Source: JBFJVD01 sp041624375
Lineage (GTDB): Bacteria > Chloroflexota > Anaerolineae > Anaerolineales > E44-bin32
NCBI GenBank assembly: GCA_041624375.1
Contig: JBFJVD010000075.1
Location: 1 to 11,950 of the forward strand
DNA length: 11,950 nucleotides
Direction of reading: 5' to 3'
Shown: positions 8,405 through 11,950 of the stretch, piece after piece
Numbering within the stretch: position 1 is the stretch's first letter
How the letters are laid out: the number at the start of each line of letters is the position of its first letter
Notes under the pieces: model-generated
What the model saw: the letters and a program-made list of their open reading frames with translations, nothing else
Told to the model about the DNA's origin: nothing
Databases searched by the model: none
Translations under genes and position numbers: made by a program

Positions 8405-8494
8405 TGAGGAGGAGAACAAACCGAAGTTCCTGCCGTGATGCGAACTGGGGTGAGAACAGAGGTTTGTGATCGCATCCTATCACTGCTTCCCTTG

Positions 8495-8528
8495 CAGCGA
8501 CCTTACAGCGACCTTACAGCCTGTAAGG
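8495..8528. repeat. 11-bp tandem repeat merging into a 17-bp palindrome
   Basis: CAGCGACCTTA occurs twice in direct tandem (8495-8505 and 8506-8516), followed by CAGC. The second copy runs into a perfect inverted repeat CCTTACAG-C-CTGTAAGG (8512-8528). It lies between the terminator of the TPR gene and the leader of the 93-residue gene. Such an arrangement could be an operator for a dimeric regulator. Confidence 0.6.
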
Positions 8529-8532
8529 CAGC

Positions 8533-8562
8533 AGAAAGCCCGGCGAGCAGGGCTTCGCCGGG
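8533..8562 (-). terminator. Probable terminator of the TPR gene
   Basis: On the minus strand CCCGGCGA (8562-8555) pairs perfectly with TCGCCGGG (8546-8539) over eight pairs with an eight-base loop. CTTTCT follows. It lies 38 nt after the TGA stop at 8601. The U tract is short. Confidence 0.55.
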
Positions 8563-8600
8563 TCAGGAATGGCAGAGATCTGTGGATCAGGCGGATGGAT

Positions 8601-8825
8601 TCAGCTCGCCAGGGGATCGAGTTCGGTCACCTTCCGCATGCAGACCGCGCGCTGGCGGGGATCGTCGCTGCAGCGAGCCAGCCAGAGCCAGGCCGCCACA
8701 TTTTCCGGGTCCCGCTGGAGAACCCAGGTGAGCGCCTTGCGGCCGCGGGCAACATCTGCGCGTCGGATGGAGCCAACTGCGTAGGTGAGTGCCTCTTCAG
8801 TGCTCGGAATCGTCGCTGTCGCCAT
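8601..8825 (-). CDS. Small TPR-like protein
   Basis: This is a 74-residue protein carrying a TPR-like helical repeat: ALTYAVGSIRRADVARGRKALTW-type helices followed by LQRDPENVAAWLWLARCSDD and then a helix with RQRAVCMRKVTELDP. The DPENVAAWLWLA pattern followed by a DP-ending helix is common in Chloroflexota TPR proteins, usually repeated or fused to other domains. A free-standing copy this small is less usual. It probably mediates a protein contact, and the partner is unknown. I chose the ATG at 8825-8823 (MATATIPSTEEAL), with GAGGG seven bases upstream, over a start at 8885 that would add 20 residues without a ribosome site. It has no signal peptide. A terminator follows at 8533-8562. Confidence 0.75.
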   Translation of the reverse strand: MATATIPSTEEALTYAVGSIRRADVARGRKALTWVLQRDPENVAAWLWLARCSDDPRQRAVCMRKVTELDPLAS

Positions 8826-8872
8826 TTGCTGTCCCTCAAAGACGGTTTGACTTCGTTGTTCTGCGATGGCCC

Positions 8873-8890
8873 CATTCTCGCGCAAGAATG
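8873..8890. repeat. Six-bp stem-loop upstream of the TPR gene
   Basis: CATTCT (8873-8878) and AGAATG (8885-8890) form a perfect six-pair stem with a six-base loop. It lies in the 140-bp gap between the 148-residue gene and the TPR gene. It could belong to the leader of the TPR gene or to the 3' end of the upstream operon. Nothing else recognisable is in this gap apart from a weak TAATCT (-10-like) at 8905-8900 on the minus strand. Confidence 0.35.
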
Positions 8891-8965
8891 AGCCGCGCGA
8901 GATTACATCTGGTTTACAGGCTCAGGGCGATGGGTAGGGTTGGAGCGGTTACGGTGGGGGGACGG

Positions 8966-9412
8966 TCAGTTCTCGATGAAGGGCCGCATGCCTTTGTAGA
9001 CCCGCGGACCGGAGAGCGTGCGGAGGATCATCTGAGCCGGACGCGCGAGGCGATCGCCAAGTTCAGTCGCCGTGAGGGGCTGATTCCCGTTCGCCAGGAA
9101 AATGCGGAAGATCGCGTTGACCAGGGTGGTCTGTGCCGTCACGTAGTCAGGTTGCTGCGCGCAATGAGAGATGAGCACATGTTGAAGGCCGGGAACCCGG
9201 GTGACTTCGGCGGTCTCCGGATCGACATGATCCACCAGAGAGCCCGGTTCCATATCGGCATAGGTTTCCTGATGCTCGGCGCATAGATGGCTGCGAAGGT
9301 AAACCTCAAGATCTCGGTCCGCCCGATCCCACCACCCATAGTCGATGTGGAACTGGGTGTCCAGCGTTGGGCGAACGAGACGCTTCGAAAAAGCCCGCTC
9401 CGGCGTGCTCAT
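8966..9412 (-). CDS. Uncharacterised 148-residue protein with C-terminal winged-helix-like segment
   Basis: Function unknown. I associate this type of sequence with Chloroflexota, from memory and without a search. The N-terminal half has LDTQFHIDYGWWDR (17-30) and a His/Cys-rich stretch, SHLCAEH (41-47) and SHC (82-84), which might bind a metal ion. Between them lies VDHVDPETAEVTRV. The C-terminal part (about 93-148, TTLVNAIFRIFLANGNQPLT then ELGDRLARPAQMILRTLSG and VYKGMRPF) has the helix-helix-helix-wing rhythm of a winged helix. The ATG at 9412-9410 begins one base after the TAG stop of the 529-residue gene (TAG, C, ATG). The two are therefore translationally coupled and probably work together. 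A longer reading from 9466 would overlap the upstream gene and is less likely. Confidence 0.85.
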   Translation of the reverse strand: MSTPERAFSKRLVRPTLDTQFHIDYGWWDRADRDLEVYLRSHLCAEHQETYADMEPGSLVDHVDPETAEVTRVPGLQHVLISHCAQQPDYVTAQTTLVNAIFRIFLANGNQPLTATELGDRLARPAQMILRTLSGPRVYKGMRPFIEN

Positions 9413-9413
9413 G

Positions 9414-11003
9414 CTAATTCCATTGGCTGTCGTCGAAGCGCCAGTAGAGGTCGCCGACATGCTCATAGTAGGGCCGTTCCATCAGCAGGGCGAAAAGCGG
9501 CCCGGGCGGAATACGGCGGAGGACATTCAATCCCGAATAGAACGCCTGCGCATGAACGGCGCTCTGAGGGTTCAACTTGGCAAGTTCACGGAAGACATAG
9601 GCAGCAAGACGCTCAAGGCTCATCTTGCGCTGCGATCCACGCATCCAGGCCTCGTCGAGGGCGGCGGGATCGACCAGCCCAACCACCATCCGCTCGTCAT
9701 AGGCCGTGCCCACAGGCTGCTTGAGCATGGTGAAGCCGATTTGGCCTTCCTGGTCGATGGAAACCGTCCGGATCCAGTCGCTCCGGGTGCGGCGGTCAAC
9801 CGCCTGGACGACGACCTCGCCCGCCGCATCGCCCGGCCGGATCCGGACCAGACCGCCGGCAGGGACGTGGTGGCGGCGGTACCACTCATCCAGCCCGAAG
9901 ACATAGGCCTCCTTGCGGACCACCCAACCCGGGAACTTGTCGCCGGTGTGGCCGTCCACCAGGACGAAGCGGATGCGGGGCGCTTCGTAGGCGGTCGGAA
10001 AGAAAGGTCGAAGCCGGGCGGAAAGCGGCAGCGCTCCGACCCGCCAGTGCGGGAAAAGCACTGGAATGGTCAGCTCAGTGGCCTCCTCCACCGGTCCCTC
10101 TTGCGGATTGAGTTCATCGTCGAGCCGCCGCTCGAGGTCAAGCAGGTCGGGCGTCAGCACATTTCGATTGTAGGGGATCGGCTCGAATTGGAGGCGGGAG
10201 GGCGTGTACAAGACCTCTGGCGGCTCGTTCCGTTGAAGGAACCAGAGAACCTCACCGGCTGGACCGACCTCATCGAAGCGTTCGTCCTCCTGCAGCGCGT
10301 AATCCAACGAGAACGCAGCCAGCAGCGGATCGACGGTGTCTGGTAACTCGATGTGCTCCAGCAGGGAGGTCGTAGGCAGCGGCCCGCCACTGGCAACATC
10401 CAGCACAGCCTCGGCGAGGTTGAGGTGGCCCTCATGGATTTCAGCGAGCAGGGCGCGCGGGAACCAGCGCCAGGCGATGCGCACGATATCTTCCTGCTGC
10501 TCCAAGTGCGCCGTGAGACGGGCCTCAATCAACGCCCCATAGGCGGAAAGGACGCCTTCGGGAGAGAGCAGCTGGTCCTGATCCTCCGATGCGTCGGGAA
10601 CTTGGTTGAGCGCATGCTCCTCAAACGAGGAAGCAAACTCCCGGGTACCGCCATCGTCGTCGAATGAAACCGCAATGACCTCGAAGGCTCCCAGGCCTGG
10701 ATTCTCTCCCTGTCGGACTCCAGTGACCACGCCAACTTTGCCCTGGAGGGCCGGGAACGAGAGCTGGGTTCCGGCCTCGTAACGATCGCCTGGCCGGTAA
10801 GCCGTGTGTTCCGGCTTTGCCGCCTCCTCCGCCTGGCGCCGCAAACGTTCAATGCGACCGGCGATGATCGCTGCGCCCATCTCACCCGCCGTAAGTGGGG
10901 CCTCGCGTTCAAGCATCAGGTTATAGACGAGTTCGATGTCCGAGTCGTCGACTTCAAAATCAGCCCAGTACGACTCAAGAGGAAGGGGAGGGGCAACGGT
11001 CAT
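9414..11003 (-). CDS. Uncharacterised 529-residue protein with several winged-helix-like segments
   Basis: No named family is recognised. Visible regions are an N-terminal helical segment like a winged helix (about 21-60, SDIELVYNLMLEREAPLTAG), and a beta-rich, barrel-like region (about 68-133, YEAGTQLSFPALQGKVGVVT with REFASSFEEHALN). A second winged-helix-like part follows (about 180-262), ending ERFDEVGPAGEVLWFL. After it come a beta-rich middle (about 310-440, RIRFVLVDGHTGDKFPGW) and a C-terminal segment (about 460-524, AFYSGLNVLRRIPPGPLFAL then YEHVGDLYWRF). The 'F..VG..yW' endings resemble the wing of HARE-HTH-type domains, suggesting nucleic-acid or chromatin-like binding. No catalytic motif, signal or membrane segment is seen. 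The ATG at 11003 is the most upstream start possible (TAG precedes it), although the GGAG is rather far away. It is the first gene of a pair with the 148-residue gene. Confidence 0.85.
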   Translation of the reverse strand: MTVAPPLPLESYWADFEVDDSDIELVYNLMLEREAPLTAGEMGAAIIAGRIERLRRQAEEAAKPEHTAYRPGDRYEAGTQLSFPALQGKVGVVTGVRQGENPGLGAFEVIAVSFDDDGGTREFASSFEEHALNQVPDASEDQDQLLSPEGVLSAYGALIEARLTAHLEQQEDIVRIAWRWFPRALLAEIHEGHLNLAEAVLDVASGGPLPTTSLLEHIELPDTVDPLLAAFSLDYALQEDERFDEVGPAGEVLWFLQRNEPPEVLYTPSRLQFEPIPYNRNVLTPDLLDLERRLDDELNPQEGPVEEATELTIPVLFPHWRVGALPLSARLRPFFPTAYEAPRIRFVLVDGHTGDKFPGWVVRKEAYVFGLDEWYRRHHVPAGGLVRIRPGDAAGEVVVQAVDRRTRSDWIRTVSIDQEGQIGFTMLKQPVGTAYDERMVVGLVDPAALDEAWMRGSQRKMSLERLAAYVFRELAKLNPQSAVHAQAFYSGLNVLRRIPPGPLFALLMERPYYEHVGDLYWRFDDSQWN

Positions 11004-11016
11004 CTACGGCGCAGTC

Positions 11017-11035
11017 TCTCCGGGGGAATCTCCGG
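11017..11035. repeat. Direct repeat TCTCCGG in divergent promoter region
   Basis: TCTCCGG occurs at 11017-11023 and 11029-11035, 12 bp apart, roughly one helical turn. The right copy abuts the shared -10 region. It could be an operator acting on both directions, but seven-base repeats are not rare by chance. Confidence 0.3.
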
Positions 11036-11044
11036 TATTATACT
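11036..11044. promoter_or_regulatory. Overlapping divergent -10 boxes
   Basis: The plus strand reads TATTATACT (11036-11044), giving TATACT for the DUF2007 gene. The minus strand of the same bases reads TATAAT (11042-11037) for the 529-residue gene. Both lie at suitable distances from the two starts (11065 and 11003). Neither has a clear -35 hexamer. If both are used, the polymerases would compete for one site. Confidence 0.5.
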
Positions 11045-11064
11045 ACACGGGCTTTGGAGGCCAG

Positions 11065-11346
11065 ATGAACGACTCTTACGTCGTTATCGAGACCGTGTAC
11101 GGCCGCGTCCAGGCCGAAATCTTGCGTGGGATGCTCGAAGCCGCCGGAATCCATGCGCAGCTTGCACAGGAATCGGCCGGCACGGCGATCGGGCTGGGTG
11201 TGGGTCCGCTCGGGGCGGTCCGCCTCAGCGTCCCGTCAAAGCATGCCGACGCCGCTCGCGACCTTCTCCAGGCATATTACGATGGAGACTTGGATCCGGG
11301 ACCAGACGCCAATTCAGCGCGCGGATCCTCCTCCGGCCCGGACTAG
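11065..11346 (+). CDS. DUF2007 family protein (putative signal-transducing protein)
   Basis: This is a 93-residue protein. The first 70 residues match the DUF2007 pattern: YVVIETVYGRVQAEILRGML (5-24), EAAGIHAQL (25-33), a Gly-rich turn with GLGVGPLGAVRLSVP (43-57), and a final helix HADAARDLLQAYY (60-72). The fold is GlnB-like or ferredoxin-like, and the biological role is not established. The last 20 residues are low-complexity (Gly, Ser, Asp). The ATG at 11065 has GGAGG five bases upstream, so the longer reading from 10936, which runs through the opposite gene, is rejected. It is divergent from the 529-residue gene and convergent with the M23 peptidase, with overlapping stop codons. Confidence 0.88.
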   Translation: MNDSYVVIETVYGRVQAEILRGMLEAAGIHAQLAQESAGTAIGLGVGPLGAVRLSVPSKHADAARDLLQAYYDGDLDPGPDANSARGSSSGPD

Positions 11347-11950
11347 GGGAACGCTCGCTCGACCCACTCGAGCGGATCCACCGGTACGCCCCCAACGCGG
11401 ACTTCCCAGTGTAGATGCGGACCAGTCACCCGGCCCGTCCCTCCGACCAGCCCGATCGTCTCGCCAGCTTCCAGTAGCTGACCAGCCTGGACCAGGATCT
11501 CCGATTGGTGCATGTATACGGTGAAGACTCCCCATCCGTGGTCGATGATGGTGGTGTTGCCGCGGACGGTCAGGGAGTCAGCGAATGCTACGCGTCCCCG
11601 GGCTGGGGCGTGGATCTCAACGCCGGTCCCACCATAGAAATCAAGACCCGTGTGATAGAACCGATAGCCCAGGTTGTTGTAGTTGCGCCGCGTTCCGAAT
11701 ACCGAGGGGAAGGCGTCGGTGAAATAGGTCGAAGGGTAACTGAACCCGCCATCCCAGAGCTTGTCGGGCGAACGGACATTAACCACGGAATCGAAGAGCG
11801 CGTCTTCGGGTTCTGTGTTCGCCGGATCAACGGTCTCTGGCGGGACGCTCAAGATCGGGTCGAAGCCATAGCCGCCAGACCTGACCCGAATAGGCTGGCT
11901 GAATTGATACGTGCGCGCACCCCCCTCGCTGGCATAGAGGTCGATCTGCA
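11343..11950 (-). CDS. M23 family metallopeptidase, C-terminal part (cut by right edge)
   Basis: M23 (LytM/lysostaphin-like) zinc endopeptidases cleave peptidoglycan cross-links, or act as inactive regulators of cell-wall hydrolases, outside the cytoplasm. About 202 residues are in the window and the frame stays open to the right edge, so the N-terminus is missing. The catalytic domain shows YHTGLDFYGGTGVEIHAPA (first His and Asp zinc ligands), a core strand with GRVAFAD, a central VYMHQSEILV (second-shell His), and GPHLHWEVRVGG (HxH motif). All expected active-site residues are present, so an active enzyme is likely. The upstream part (starting QIDLYASEGG) may be the end of another extracellular domain. 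Its TAG stop overlaps that of the DUF2007 gene. Confidence 0.9.
   Translation of the reverse strand, partial: QIDLYASEGGARTYQFSQPIRVRSGGYGFDPILSVPPETVDPANTEPEDALFDSVVNVRSPDKLWDGGFSYPSTYFTDAFPSVFGTRRNYNNLGYRFYHTGLDFYGGTGVEIHAPARGRVAFADSLTVRGNTTIIDHGWGVFTVYMHQSEILVQAGQLLEAGETIGLVGGTGRVTGPHLHWEVRVGGVPVDPLEWVERAFP

Larger units (their letters stand above)
8256..8600. other. 345-bp gene-free gap with many hairpins and repeats
   Basis: No convincing coding sequence lies here between two minus-strand genes. From right to left on the minus strand it holds the terminator of the TPR gene (8533-8562), a palindrome and tandem repeat (8495-8528), a pseudoknot-compatible pair of stems (8416-8476), a perfect 13-bp hairpin (8375-8404), a GC hairpin (8328-8348) and two mutually exclusive stems (8285-8318). 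The ribosome site of the 93-residue gene follows. A weak TAGGAT -10-like box is near 8477 on the minus strand, without a good -35. It is probably the leader of the 93-residue gene, or it could encode a small RNA. Confidence 0.5.

Noticed and set aside
8256..8483. N-terminal extension of the 93-residue gene to 8483
   Set aside because: It would translate through the leader hairpins, while the strong AGAGGAGG site marks the ATG at 8255.
8495..8520. CRISPR-like repeats
   Set aside because: There are only two adjacent copies of an 11-mer with no spacers and no cas genes, so this is a short tandem repeat.
8466..8891. 141-residue plus-strand reading frame across the repeats and TPR gene
   Set aside because: It is antisense to the TPR gene and runs through the terminator and palindrome. 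Its composition is typical of a chance frame.
8886..8965. Terminator after the 148-residue gene
   Set aside because: GAGCC/GGCTC and CATTCT/AGAATG pairings exist, but no T run follows at a useful distance, so I cannot support a terminator call.
9345..10346. 333-residue plus-strand reading frame
   Set aside because: It is antisense to the 529-residue gene. The minus-strand frame is longer, coupled to the next gene and of plausible composition. The plus frame has no ribosome site.

Overview
The window looks like chromosomal DNA from a GC-rich bacterium, most likely a Chloroflexota member of the Anaerolineae type. This is an inference from protein style rather than from a marker gene. The clues are a tiny TPR protein with the AWLWLARC signature, a two-gene hypothetical pair of a style I associate with that phylum, a PolX with a PHP nuclease, a DUF2007 protein and a cytochrome oxidase subunit II. 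GTG and TTG starts are common. I see no mobile element, CRISPR array, rRNA or phage gene, so this is mostly housekeeping DNA.

Left part (1-3950), all on the minus strand. The 5' part of coxB runs off the left edge behind its own promoter. Before it lies a gene string that reads CAP-domain lipoprotein, then PolX, then DegV. CAP and PolX are 13 nt apart. PolX and DegV are separated by 89 nt that can form a long hairpin. The PolX polymerase site carries Gln where the third catalytic Asp is expected, while its PHP nuclease ligands are intact.

Middle (3980-7700), plus strand. A divergent promoter drives a small protein that weakly resembles a resolvase fold, followed closely by a stand-alone PHP metallohydrolase of the CehA/McbA type. 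A complete uvrB follows, apparently leaderless, with its own -10 box and a terminator. PolX and UvrB put two DNA repair functions within a few kilobases.

Right part (7850-11950), mostly minus strand. There is a tRNA-Arg(TCT) with a good promoter, a 93-residue hypothetical protein with a long hairpin-rich upstream region, and a 74-residue TPR protein with a terminator. Next comes a tightly coupled pair of unknown genes (529 and 148 residues) containing several winged-helix-like segments. A DUF2007 gene is transcribed divergently from this pair. It ends tail to tail, with stop codons overlapping in CTAG, against an M23 peptidase that runs off the right edge.

The most interesting items are the altered PolX active site, the uncharacterised winged-helix gene pair, and the repeat- and hairpin-rich 345-bp gap at 8256-8600.
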